From NCBI GenBank assembly GCA_039621445.1, contig CP154954.1:25804954-25868953 (forward strand): DNA of 64,000 nucleotides. The letters are read 5' to 3'. The notes below the pieces were generated by a model. It was given only the letters and a program-made list of their open reading frames with translations, ran no database searches and was not told where the DNA came from. Of the stretch, positions 1-18,126 are shown piece after piece. Made by a program: the position numbers and the translations under genes. This DNA comes from Euglena gracilis. Lineage: Eukaryota > Euglenida > Euglenophyceae > Euglenales. The number at the start of each line of letters is the position of its first letter. Position 1 is the stretch's first letter.

Positions 1-304
1 TCGGAAAACTTCGCACATTTTTTTGGAAAAGAAATGTTCAATTTTTTTTTGGAAAAAGAAATGTTCAAGCCCCTGAACGTTGGGGTAAACCCCACATATA
101 GACCACCACGGTATTATTTTCAGCAGTTTTTCAAAGAACCTCAGGGAGAGGGGGTTCCACATTTGGGGTGGGTTCAACATTAGACCATTAATTTCCCTTG
201 CTTTCGACCGTATGTGTGTGACGTGGATGTTTTCATTTGATCCAATTTGGAACCAGTGTAAAATATGTCAGGAACACCTTCTTTCCGAATTGTGTCAAAG
301 AAAC

Positions 305-306
<2 letters not shown>

Positions 307-338
<32 letters not shown>
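307..338. repeat. (GT)n microsatellite
   Basis: Pure GT dinucleotide run. No gene is seen in bases 1-882 apart from this tract; reading frames through it (alternating Val/Cys or His/Thr) are artefacts of the repeat. Confidence 0.95.
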
Positions 339-339
<1 letters not shown>

Positions 340-882
340 TAAATGGTCTCAACCTCAAAATCTGGTGCTGTTTTGGGTACCTTTCTGTAACTCCGATTTG
401 GAAAAGGACAATCGTTTGCAACCAGCAAACGATGCAATGCAATTTGTCTGAGCTGGGGTGTTATTTTGCGACCAAATATAGGACCCCCTTTGCATCGCTG
501 TCTCTGTTTCGGCTCCCGCCTCTGTTGGGATCCCTGTTGTTGGGGAGGAGTGCTTCATTAGGGGCTTGTGAAGGGAATGCAATGAAGGGAGCGTGCGAAT
601 GCAATGCTGGAGAATTGCTGGCAGCTGGCTGGAATCCCCAACTAGGCCCCTGTAGGTCCCTTGTGGACTTAGGCAGTGCGGCCGGGTCGGACTTACCCCG
701 GGTGCACCCAGCCCCGGGGGGCGGGGGATCCAGTGGGCCCAACCAATGGGGTTACCCAGGCGGTATTCACTCGGTGACCTCTGGGCCCCAACCCACCCCC
801 CGCTTTTTTCCAAGACCCACCACCAACCCACCCCCCTCCCTCCAGGGTCATCCTCCCCCCCACCCACCTCCACTCGCCGCAG

Positions 883-7180
<6,298 letters not shown>

Positions 7181-7357
7181 GTGTGGATGTGTGTGCTCGC
7201 GTGTGCGTGCGTACGTTTGTGCATGCCTTTCTCTGTGTGTGTTGTGGAGTGTATCCTACGAATTTTGTTTGTGTGTTTTGTGTGTGTGTTAGTTTTGTGT
7301 GTGGATATGCCTCATGTGTTGCATGTGTGTGTGCATTTGTCTGTCCTCTTTTGTTGT

Positions 7358-7366
7358 AACGTGTGT

Positions 7367-7399
<33 letters not shown>

Positions 7400-7422
7400 C
7401 GTGTGCGTGTGTGTTTGTGTGT
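7358..7422. repeat. Imperfect (GT)n microsatellite
   Basis: GT repeats with GC interruptions, in a larger GT-rich stretch beginning at the donor of the exon ending at 7180. Confidence 0.9.
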
Positions 7423-7631
7423 TCATTAGCAGATCCCCTGAGTGACCTCACACCCCAAGGGGGATGGGTGGGTTTGTTTTTGAGAAGGAGCGCGTGCCCT
7501 CCCCCCCAGGGGTGGGGGTGACCACAGATCAGGCCAATATGGCCGACGGCCGCGTTAGCCATGAAAACGGTACAGTGCGTGGTCCCCGGCAGGAGAGGGT
7601 TGTGGGTGGGTGAGTTTTCGAAAAAAAATGG

Positions 7632-8043
7632 TACCCCCCCCCCTATGTCCAACGACCCCCCTATGCCCAATGACCACCCCCCCGGTCAGAGGACACCTTT
7701 TCGGAGGTTTGACCAAATTTTTGGTCCCGGCGCAAAGCGCCGGGACGAAAAATTTTGCCCAAAAATTGGCCAAAAATTTGGCCAAAATGCCATTTTTGAC
7801 ACTTTTTGGACAAAAATTTGCCAAAATTGCCCAAAATTTTCGGCGCAAAGCGCCGGAAGGGAAAATTTGGGCATTTTTGGGTGGGTAGGGACCCGGGTAC
7901 CCACCAACTTTCTTTTGACCCCATGTCCAACGACCCCCCCCCCCGGTCAGAGGACACCTTTTTGGTCACTACCCTATGTCCAACGACCACCCCCCCCGGT
8001 CAGAGGACAGAGGTTACCGGTCATTGGACATAGGGGGGGGGTA
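7632..8043. mobile_element. Family B MITE, 412 bp
   Basis: Ends TACCCCCCCCCCTATGTCC and the inverted copy GGACATAGGGGGGGGGTA, with further matching bases AACGACC / GGTCATT inward. The interior holds repeats of CCCCCGGTCAGAGGACA and two copies of the palindrome CGGCGCAAAGCGCCG. A related element is at 26023-26663. Confidence 0.75.
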
Positions 8044-8251
8044 GTGGGTTTTGGTTTGGGAAAGAGTGCCTCCTCCCCGGGTGGCTAAGTGAGTGAATGT
8101 AAGGTCTGGACCATTTGCAAGGATTTTAGCAAAAGGAAGGCGAGACATTTTTGAAACGTTCTGGATGTTGAATACTCTCTGGCCCATCTTTGGACAAGGA
8201 GATTCTTCCCATCCCTGGCCCCCCGCAAGCCTCAAGCAGAATTTTATCAGC

Positions 8252-8273
8252 CTTAGGCGGCGCGAATTGCCCA
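8252..8273 (+). repeat. Left 22-bp TIR of large element
   Basis: Perfect inverted match to 20942-20963. Confidence 0.9.
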
Positions 8274-9632
8274 AATTTTATGCCATTTTTTAGGCGGTCC
8301 AGGTGTGCGGGTTTCCGTGTACGCCACCCACCCGAAACTAAACTGATATTTCTGATAGTTAATGCAACCCAGAAATTGTACGCGGGTTTCCGCCTGTTTC
8401 CACTGTTTTGACACGTGACCGATTTTGGAAATTAATGGTGAAAAAGGGGTGGTTTTGTGAAATACCCCCCAGAAACCTGGCCGAAAATGTGAAAACGGAG
8501 AAGGGGTGGGAGAACACCTGGCCGTCGAAGCCCCGGCCGTGTCACGACGGAGCCGGACCCCACCTCCGGGAGGGGGGTGACATTGCGGAACCTGCGACGG
8601 AGAGGCACCCGCGTAAGCAACCCGCGCACTTTCTGAGGACTGGTGAGTGCCAACGACCAGTGACGGGAGGTGGGAAACGAACACCCCTGCTGAATGTATT
8701 CCATAATTTTTGAAAGATGGTCTGTTGGGCGGGAAACCGCACAGAACAGATGAACCGTGTGTGAAGGGGCTAACACTACGAGAGGGGGCTGAATGACTAT
8801 GGCTGGATAAAAGTGAACTTGTGCGGTTATCCGTGTAAAAACGTGTGGGAAACTCATGGAGACGTTTGACTTGGAACTGGACGTGACATCCACTGGGGCA
8901 CCTAACCCAAGGCAGCCCTCCTCCCATGCCCCCTCCCCCTCACCGCCCGCCTGCCAGAGGGAGACTGCGATAGCACACGAAAGCGCAACGACAGAAAGAA
9001 GGGTGGGAGGGGGAGGGTGTGTGTGTGCGGATCACCGTCCTGGTCCTGGAGGGGTCCTTTGTCCCGGGGGGAAGAGAGCGAGACGAAGTCTCTGTGGGCG
9101 GTCCAGAGGGGACAAAGGGAGAGAGCACACGGAGGGGACGAACGGACAGCCGAATGGGTGGTCCAGGTCCAGGGCACACGAGATGTGGTCTCAGAGAGGG
9201 GTATGTGTCAGAGAGGGATTTACACACTCCGTACACAATCGCAAAAGGTCTGGTTGGGCGCATTGAATGGGAGACCAGAATGTGTGAGCCCTGGACCTCA
9301 CACGGCGGTTGGGGCGTCCGGTGGGTCCCAGGTGGAAAAAACAGTTTGATGGAGTGGTCCAGGGGTTGGGTTCCCGTCGAAAGGTGAAAGGCGTTTGGGC
9401 AGTCCCCGGGGCAGTGGGTGTGCGGTGAGGGTGTGTGACACACAAAAAACAAAAGCAGCGGGCGGTCCCAGGTTCAAAAGCCTCAGGCGGTCCACACAGG
9501 AGGGGGCAGAGAGAGCTGCTCCCGTCGGCCGCCCACGGCCGTCCACGGCCGTGCACACGTGGGGATGGCGGCTGCCTGCCGCCCCGCCGCGCCCGGCCCG
9601 CCCGCCCGGCCCGCCCAGCCCGCGCTGCTGGC
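8274..9632. other. Left arm of large element, no gene recognised
   Basis: Contains four palindromes (8304, 8379, 8725, 8821) and a second TTAGGCGG at 8291. Short frames exist on both strands but none looks like protein or has splice support. Confidence 0.5.
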
Positions 9633-12600
9633 TCACACGTTGAGCAGCTCCTCCAGCGCGCCGGCCGGCGTGGGCTTCTTCTTCGGCTGACCCTCCCCCC
9701 TTGGACTTGATGAATTGGAGGAGGGAGGGAGGGGTGTACGCGTGCACCGAATGAGTCAGCAAGCTGTGTGCGGTTTCCCGTGCAATTTGCAAGCAGAACA
9801 TCACTGACGGCGAGAGGGTCCTAGATCCGTCCAGAGTTTGTAAGGGCACAGGCAGTGTGCACGCAAAACCTCCTGAACCCAAAAAAAGAGTATTGGAGAT
9901 TATGTGCGGGTTTCCGTGCAGCGCAGAAGAAGACGCACGTGTGCGGTTTCCCGCGTGCCAAGCTGTGGCTGCAAAACTTAGGGGCTGAAGGAGCACATTG
10001 ATAGGACACACGCTGAAGGGGGGACCGTGTTGGGGGCGGTCGCGGGACGATCTCCTCAATCTCGTCCTCCGGTTCACCGGCGGCGGACTCGGCGGGCGGC
10101 GGGGTGCGGGCCGTGCGCTTGCGGCCCGTCACCGGGGTCTCTGGCCCCGGCGGCTCCTGCGCCGCTGCTGGCGGTTCGGCCGCGACCTTCCGCCGCCCGG
10201 AGGGGGGGGAGGCCCCCTTGCGGCCCGCGTCCTCCGGTCTCCTCCTCCGTTCCTACGTCTTCTGCTTGGCCGGCATCACCGGGGCCTCAGGCTCCTTCGC
10301 GGCAGGGGCCCTCTCCTTCCCCTTCTCCTTCCCCTTGGCGGCCGGTGGGGCCTTCTCCTTCTCCTTCTCCTTCCCCTTGGCGGGGGTCTCCTTCTTGCCC
10401 CGCCCCTTGGCTGGCGGCGGGGGCGAGGGCTCCCGGCCCTTCTTCTCCGGCTCTTTCTTCTTTGGCCGGGGGGGCATGTCCTCCTCTTCCTTCTCCCCCT
10501 TCTCCTCCTCCTCCTCCAGCCCGCCCCGGCCGGAGACGTCCAGGGGCTCGTGGTGGGTGATGCGGTGGTGGACGTTGATGGCCACAGGGACCACCACCCA
10601 GGTGGGGCGGGCTGGAAAACGAAGAAACCAGTCACAGCAACAGCCAAGCACACCGCTCCACGGGAATCCGCACGCGTGCACTGTGCACGGGAAACCGCGT
10701 GCACGCTGTGCGTCACGTTCCGATGCTGTACTGACGGCTCATGCACGCAGAGTCGATACGAGCAAACATTCCCCCCCCCCCCCTTCGTCTGACCCGCACT
10801 GGGGTGGCGCTCTGATCCCACAGGATGGCCGGCTTCCCGTCGGCCACTTTGATCTCGCGCTGCAGCTGGTCCACCCGCAGCTGCATCGCCTCGTCCGCCT
10901 CCTCGAGGAGGTCGGGGTCCCCCCAGATGACGCCGATGGGGACCTGCAGCCGGGTGGCGAGGTCCGCCGGGAGGGCGGCGTGGCGGGTGACCGCCAGCAC
11001 CCAGTCGTGGGCCTCCACGTGCAGCCGCGCCAGCAGCCACCACGCCACCTCCACCGGCAGGGTGGGCGGCCCCTCCCCCGCAGAGCTGTGTCTCAGCTTC
11101 AGGCGGGAGGGATGAGGAGTGCGAGTCGAAAAGGGAATTGGCCAAAGGAATTCACCCTGTGGAACTAAACGTCGTTCTTTCACCAGGAGAAATGGAATAA
11201 TCACGAGAAGTGCACGGAAAAGCGTCTAACCTGGACCTGGAATCATTTTGATGAACAGAACTGTACCAATACCTGTGAACTGACCAATGGTGTCATTGTG
11301 ATGTTGCTTTTTTTGTTTGTTCAGTGTAGACAAAGCCCTGACCCTGTCCCACGAGGGTGATCTGCCGCGGCACCTGTGGGGGCAGATGAAGGTGTGCCAA
11401 CACCTCACGGCAGTGGAACATTGATTTTCTGAGTCACAGCATAGATCTTAAGAAACGTTCGTGTGCACTGACATTATCCCCTGTGTGCACGGGTGTGTAC
11501 CTGTCCTGTGCGAATACCCTTACATTCCACATATTTGGGCGGATTACCGTGCCCCCCCCAAAAAAAGAGAACAGTCTATTGGTTGCTTAAAATAAAAACC
11601 GAAACGAAGGGTGTGCACACCCGAAAGTCCGTCTTGCTGCTGAAGAGGGCGGTGACGGTGGTGACGTTGAAGAGGTAGGTGCGGTCCACGTTGGACTTCA
11701 CCGGCCGGTGCAGGGTGACGTCCACACGACGCATCTCGTCGGGGACGTCCATGCCCTTCTGCAGGGTCTGCTGCAGGGCCCCGATGGCGAACGCCCGCCC
11801 CGTGGCCACGAACGGCACCCCGCGGCTCCACAGTCTCAGGAGCTCAGGGTGGACATCGGCGTCGCTCAGCCCGTCCGGGACCTCCACCACCACCGCGTCG
11901 ACGTTCAGCTCCATGATCTCCCGCGGCATCCCCGCGGTGGGGTGGAGGGGGACCACGTGCGCCAGGCGGGACGGCTCGGGACTCTCCCCACGCTCCGCCG
12001 CCTCCGCCCTTCTTCGCCCCCGGGTGGACCGGCTGCCCGCCCGCGGAGAGCCAGCCTCAAACAGCTCCCCCTCCCCAGACGTGGGCTGACTGGGGGACCC
12101 CTCCGCCTCCTCCCGGCTGCTGCCGGCCGCCGCTGTGGCCGCCCCGCGCCGACCGCCACCACCGCTGAGGTCCAGGGTGCAGAATCGGCCCCCGTACCGC
12201 ACCGTGGGCTCAGCGAGCGGCTGGGCCAGCCGCGCCCGCAGGGGGGCGTAGCGCTCAGTCCCCCACAGGGGGGAGCGGAGGACCGCCTCCCGCGGTGGCC
12301 GGCCTCAGGACCCCCCCGACCCTCAGACATCACAGGGAGAATCCTGAGCCAGGACATACAAAAATGAAACAGCTGCACTCCATGACATTCTGATGTGACT
12401 TGTGATGTTTCACGCGGGTTCCCGTGTACAAAAAAAAATCATGTGCAACTAACCAAAGATACAGGGAAAAAGTGCACACACGCGTCCTGGATAGTCCTGC
12501 GCACGGGTGCTGGGCCGACCAGCGCCAGTTGGTACCGGTGAGCGGCACCTTGATGTCCGCGCTGTCCATGCTCTGCTCCAGGCTGGGCACCATGGCCAGG

Positions 12601-15600
12601 GTACCTGAGCACGAGAACGGTGACATCAGCAAAGAATCCCCTCACTACACACGCTTCCATGTACAAGCGTCTTTCCACGGAAACCCGCATGAGAATGACA
12701 AAATGGAGATCTGCACGGAAATCCGCCTGAGAACCACAACCTTCAGCATAAACCGTGTGGTCACACAGTGCGGAAGACAGCGCAGAGTAGACATACGGCG
12801 GGTCGGGTGAACGTGGTGAAGGTCCGGGTGCATCAGCAGCCACGTCCACGTGCGGCGGCGGATCAGCGTCCCCACCACCGCCTTGACGGCGGAGTGCCAT
12901 TCCTCCCCCGTCACATTGCACCCCAGCGCGCATGGTGTGGTGTGCGGTTTACCGCGTACTGTCTCTGTATCAACTCGAACAGTAAAACTGGTTGAACTGT
13001 CCCCCGTATGGTCACAGTTTTCTTGTGTGCGTGCGCCTGTGTCTGGCTGTCTGTGTGAAAGTGCGGGCAGAGTCCCAACGGAGACAGACAGTGAAATGGA
13101 CATCCGAACCAGCCGCACCGTCGTCGCCTTCGCCGCCTCGTCCAGCATCTCCCTCGTCAGGGCGACGTAGTCCTGCGGGTCGTACAGCTGCTCGATCGCC
13201 TTGAACGCGTACGGGGACAGCGCCGCCGCCACCCCCGTCGTGGGACCAGCGCCCGCACCGCCTCCACCACCGGCCGCCCGCTGTGCAGCAGCCACTCCGC
13301 CAGCGGCTGCATGGACTTCACCCAGTTGTCCTGCACAGATGAGGTCAGGGAGAGTTGGGGGGGGGGGGAGTGATGTGTACGTGATAGCTGGAATATCAAA
13401 GGACAGGGTGCGCGCACTCACTCTCCCTCTGACAAGCAAAAAAAAAAGAAAGGAAGCCATCCGTGTCAGCGGGAATCCGTGCATTGCATCAAACGGATAA
13501 CAGCGCACACGGAAATCCGTGCACACACCATCTTGCCGTGGGACGCCTCCGTGCACCCCGTCTTCACGTACACCCGCTTCAGCAGCTCCGTCCGGTTCAC
13601 CGTCAGGCGGGCGGCGGTCCCCGCCTCGCCGTCCGGCACCGCCCCCGGCCGCTCCCGCTCCACCTCCCGCTCCAGCCACTCCACCCGCTGGCTGAGGGAC
13701 ATCTCCCTCACCGTCCCGTCCCGGGCTTGCATGCTCCCCGCCACGCGCTGCCTCTCCTCGAGGCTGGCCGACCCCAGCACCGTGTGGCAGTTGAACCACT
13801 CGGTCCACTGCGGCGCCGGCCGCGCGTCGGCCACCGCCGCGTCCGCCACCTGGGTGGCCGCCAGGAAGCGGTGCTGCCCGCTCAGGATGACGAACTTCCC
13901 CGTCGCTGTGAAAACAGGGAGGACGACAGTGCCACTGAGTTTTGTTCCGGTGCACGGATTCCCGCCTGGATCACCACCCCAACTCCAAAAAAAAAAACAA
14001 GAACAAACGGTGTATGTTACATTATTCCGTCACGTGGGAAGCATCCGCCGCCATTTACAACATCCATGGATACAGACAGGCTGGCCAACTATGCTCGCAG
14101 AAACAAAACACACCCTGCTCCGGCCACACCACGAAGCTCAGGGCCCCCACCGGCGGGTTCTCCGTGAACGCCTTGACGAGGCTGTCCACGTGGGCCTTTT
14201 CGACCCGCCGCACCTGCCCTCGCGTGAGGGTCTCGTCCAGCACCAACACGTCAAAGCGCGGAGGCTGTCTGGCTCTCCAGGGTTTCAACTGGTCTGTCTG
14301 CTGCACGCGCACGCAGAACACAAATCTGAGCAGTTTGCACGGAAACCCGCACAGCTGTAGAAACCAAAGGGCGTCAATGACACTGAAACAAACTGGGTGA
14401 GTGTCATCCAACAAACGGAGTGACTTCTCCTGTACTTTCGAAAACATCCCAGGAATGAGGAACCGTCAAACACCCTCAGACGATTGTACGGCCAAAAAAA
14501 AAGTACAGAACCACACCAGCCAGCTCCAGACCCCCTCCGGACACGGGCCAGCGGGGTCGGGGTCTTCGACACCAGCTCCGTCGCCGAGCGAGTGGGCGCC
14601 GTGGGCTTCCGGGCTGCCATCAGAGGTCTAAAAAAACGAGGCAGCGTGAAAACAGCCGAAATGAAGGAAATTCAGGTCAGAAACAGTCCCCACACGAACA
14701 CTTTTGTGAAAATAAATAAGCACAAAATCTGGGACATTCAGTTCTATCAAAAAAATAATTGTCATTAAAGGAAACACAGCAGTGACCACCCCGCAGAGCA
14801 CCCCCCTTCTGGCTGGGTGGAGAATGCTTTTGCACGGAAACCCGCCCGCCACCCCCTTTACATTCTGAAACAAACCCTCACCCTCGCTCTGAAGGCCTCC
14901 ATCTGACTCCCTGATATACAGAAAGGTTCAGGAGCACGTAGAAAGACCGGGGTCCGGTAGGGACACACCGCCGCCGGGGAGAGACTGAGGTCCTCATCTG
15001 AGGAGGAGGACCCCGATGACGTCGGGCGGCTGCTCAGCAGCTCCCCCAGACTGCTGAGGCCGTCTGAGGCCGCCGGGGAGACGTATCCCTCGGACAGCGT
15101 GCCCGGGGGCTCGTACAGCGACTCCGCTGTACTGGGCGGCTCGTACAGGCTCTCCGCCTCGGGCAGCTCCAGCGCCGGCCATGCCGGTTGCACCGCAGGC
15201 GCCTGCACCACCGCCGCCTCGGCCGCGGAGGAACTGGGCTCCTCCGGGGTGAACCGCACCCGGCCCTCCACCGGGGACTCCTCAGCAGGCCTCATACCCG
15301 GCGGTGCAGGTGCTGCTGCAGGTGCTGCTGCACGGGTTTCCGCACGGGCCGCCGCCTCTGCGCGGGTTTCCGCCTGCCCGCTGGTCGCCGGTTCGACGTC
15401 CCCCGGAGGCGTAGGGCTGCGGCGCCGCCGCTGCCGCTGGTGGAGGAAGTTGTCCATCGCCCGCTGGCGACGGGCGAACTCCTGGGGGTCCACCGGCCTG
15501 ACGTTCTCCCGCATCCAGACCAGGATGTCGGGGGTCAGGGCCCGGCCGCTCACCAACGTCAGGAGGGAGGTCCGCATCAGGGCCTCCAGCGCCCGGACGT

Positions 15601-18126
15601 CCACGATCTCCGGCAGGATGGGCGGGGACCCCCACCGGGGGAACTCCACCTCAGAGGCGTCCACCCAGGCGATCCGCGTGGCGTCCACCCGGCGGGGGAA
15701 GGGGCGGCCCTCGGGGTGGTCCGCCAGCTGGCGCACCCGGTGGGTCATCTCGGCGACCAGTCCCAGCCGCAGGGAACCCCGGCTGGCGTGCGGCGCCCCC
15801 GACGGCGGCGGCAGGCCGAGGAACAGCTGCAGGGTGCCCCGGAAGTCCGTGACGTACGGCGACCGACGGCAGGCACCTGACAGGCGCGACAGCATCGCCT
15901 CGCCGGCCTCCTCAACGAAGACGCACCCGGGCAGGCGGGACATCCACGGCTGCCAGGTCAGCAGGGCCAGGGAGATGGTCCGCATGTACTCCGAGGGGAG
16001 GCCATGCGGACTCATGGCCCGCTCGAGGTGGGCCTGCAGGACCAGGCAGCGCTCCAGCACCTGCCGCGCCGTCTCCCCCTTCACCTCGTCGTCGGGGCGT
16101 CCGCGCCAGGTGCACTGCCGCACCTTGAAGCCGAGGTGGAGGAGGGCCGGCAGGAAGAAGGTCAGGAGGCGGTGCAGCCCCAGGAGCAGCTGCGGGCCGT
16201 ACGCGTCGGCCGCAGTGGGGGCGGAGACGTGCACGCGCTGGCTCTCCTCCCGGAGAAGAATCTCCAGGTGACGTCAGAGTGACAGATGAGCTTTGGAAGT
16301 GTCTTCACCCAAAGTTGGCCTGCGTGACCTATCACCAGGGTCCTTTACGCGGGTTTCCGCACAAAGCGGACAGACTGTGACGGACAGAAGGGAGAGATGT
16401 GACACCAAGTGACCCACGACATGACTGTGCGGATAACCGCACGAACATTGGTCCGATGTACCAGGTGCAGCCTGAAAGCAGCCAGCTCGGGCAGTGGTCA
16501 CCCTGGCTGGGGCAGCACGTCGGCCCGGGTCAACAGGAGGCTGGCGAACAGCTTCTCCATGTACAGCACCTTCCGGTGCGACCGCAGGGACGTCGTGAGC
16601 TGCCGGCTGCCCCCGGCGCCAACCGGCACCTCCAGGTGAGCCAGCACCGGGAAGAACGCCCGGTACACCACCGTCACCGTGTGCTTGTAGGCATGCCAGA
16701 TGCCGTACAGCAGGGGGACGTTGGCGAGGTGCTCCCCCATCCGGAAGCGCAGCGCCGGGGCCGAGTACAGGAGGCGGAGGATGCGGTAGTGGATGTTCTC
16801 ATCCACCAGGAGGGGCAGCTGACGGCCCGACCGCGCCTGCAGCTGCAGCACGGTCTCCAGGAGCTGGAGGAGGTCCCGGTTCGAGCTGACCGTCTGCTCG
16901 GTCAGGGAAAAGGGCCTCCACCGCAGCGACCGCATCGCGTCCCGCTGCATGTCCAGCGGGACGCGGACGTTGTCCACCGAGAGCTCCGCCCGGTGGAGGC
17001 CGCGCACCGCCTGGTGCAGCTTCTTCGCCGACTGCAGGCACAGGTCGGCCGCCCAGCGGAGGTGCTGCACCACCGTCCCGAACTCCGGGTGACCCGTGGA
17101 CACGGGGAACGTCACGGACCGCGTCAAAGTGCCCTGACGAGTTCGCAGGGGGTCAATCTGCAGCAGTCACCGCACAGAGGGCCTGCTCACTGAGCCAACC
17201 AGGCACATACATGTACGCATACACAACCCTGAAGTGTGCGGGTTTCCGTACAAACCAACACTGATTACACGGAAACCCGTACAAACGCGTCTGACAACCA
17301 CCTTTGTACTGAACCCTGTACACACCTTGGGGGATGTTCAGCTCTGTTCTCACCAGTGTCGTCGTTCACCTGTCCCTTGTCACCAACTGTGTCACCCCAA
17401 CTCGAGGTGTTCTTGAGCAGTTCATTCATTCAGTGCATTTTACAAGACAGAACATTCCCAGGCGGAAAACTGCGCAAGTCTTGTCATGCACGGATGGTCA
17501 TCAGGTCAGGCCCACTTCGCCAACAGCAGAAGACAGAGTAGGCACCCTGAACCCAGGGCGGTGACGTTGCGACTGTAGCTGGGCTGGGTGGGGTCTGTGC
17601 CCCACCGCAGCCAGCAGAAGTTGTCCAGCCACAGCACGCACTGGTGGCCGTCCAACGCCCGCAGCACTGCGTCCCGGGCCCTTAGCGCCGCTCCGCACCA
17701 GCTCCTCCGTGGGGCCCACCAGACCGGCGGGCCGCAGCAGTCGACGGGTAGCGCGGGGCAGGTCCTGCAGCGTCTGCTGCGCCGGGGCGGGGGCCAGGGC
17801 GGCCGCCGGCGTGACCAGCTCGCCAAAGGGCACAGCCAGCCGTCGCAGCGTCCTCCACAGCGCCAGCAGCCCGTCGGTGAAGCGGGCCATCCAATCGGCC
17901 GCTCGGACGGGGGCCGGGTGTACTCCCGCCGCACCTCCCGCAGGCTGCGACGGGACCGGCGGTTGGCCCTGACGGCCAGGCCTGTCTCCACCAGGTTGAG
18001 GGCTCCCAGGTGGCCTCTTCGGAGGGCGTCGTCCAGGATCGCCCAACCATCCGCCGGGGGGGCGCCGGCAAGGTACCCCCGCAGCTGGTCCAGCTGCAAC
18101 ACCAGCGTCTCAGACGAGGCGGCCAT
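9633..18126 (-). CDS. Large 14-exon element-encoded protein with ParB-like domain (damaged copy)
   Basis: Exons on the minus strand: 18126-17566 (start ATG), 17157-16519, 16261-14882, 14627-14517, 14300-14114, 13905-13529, 13330-13110, 12902-12797, 12604-12482, 12303-11621, 11373-11332, 11096-10794 (or to 10760), 10611-10010 and 9686-9633 (TGA). With the longer exon 12 and one repaired base in exon 7, all phases close, giving about 1,807 codons. Exons 5-6 (near residues 900-990) show a ParB/sulfiredoxin-type fold: VEKAHVDSLVKAFTENPP, then GKFVILSGQHRFLAAT. Exon 1 ends with VLWLDNFCWLRWG. Exon 3 (460 codons) is Ser/Pro/Glu-rich at its C-terminal part. Exon 13 is a Lys/Glu/Pro-rich tail; exon 14 encodes KKKPTPAGALEELLNV. 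Damage: a compensated frameshift pair in exon 1 (about 17900 and 17690), one in exon 7 (about 13245), and an in-frame TAG at 10253-10255. The ParB call rests on motif pattern; the rest is unrecognised. Transposition or DNA-binding roles are inferred from location. Confidence 0.7.
10253..10255 (-). other. In-frame TAG inside the penultimate exon
   Basis: The frame before it (PAKEPEAPVMPAKQKT) and after it (ERRRRPEDAGRKG..., ending TRSPLQR) is the same and stays open to the donor at 10009. The residue style is also the same on both sides. It may be a real premature stop, a sequencing error, or a true end of the protein. Confidence 0.7.
13529..14300 (-). CDS. ParB-like nuclease/CTPase-type domain (exons 5 and 6)
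   Basis: Exon 5 (14300-14114) ends in phase 1 with GTGTGT donor and exon 6 (13905-13529) starts after TTTTCACAG, closing as ...FVVWPEQATGKFVIL. The joined segment has the ParB N-terminal pattern: a helix with residues chosen by position (DSLVKAF), a hydrophobic strand (LSFVVW), then G-K-F-V-I-L-S-G-Q-H-R, equivalent to the conserved G-E-R-R/G-Q-H-R box. In bacteria this domain binds CTP or acts as a nuclease and loads on parS DNA. No helix-turn-helix was recognised next to it. The intron between the two exons carries a palindrome at 13950. Confidence 0.7.

Noticed and set aside
180-451. Val/Cys and His/Thr-rich reading frames over GT/CA tracts (also 3783-4360, 23362-23946, 27015-27566, 52341-52812)
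   Set aside because: They are translations of dinucleotide repeats in all six frames; no splice or family support.
15099-16271. 390-codon plus-strand open frame
   Set aside because: Shadow of the 460-codon minus-strand exon 3; the minus frame has matching splice sites and protein-like composition, the plus frame is Arg/Ser-rich.
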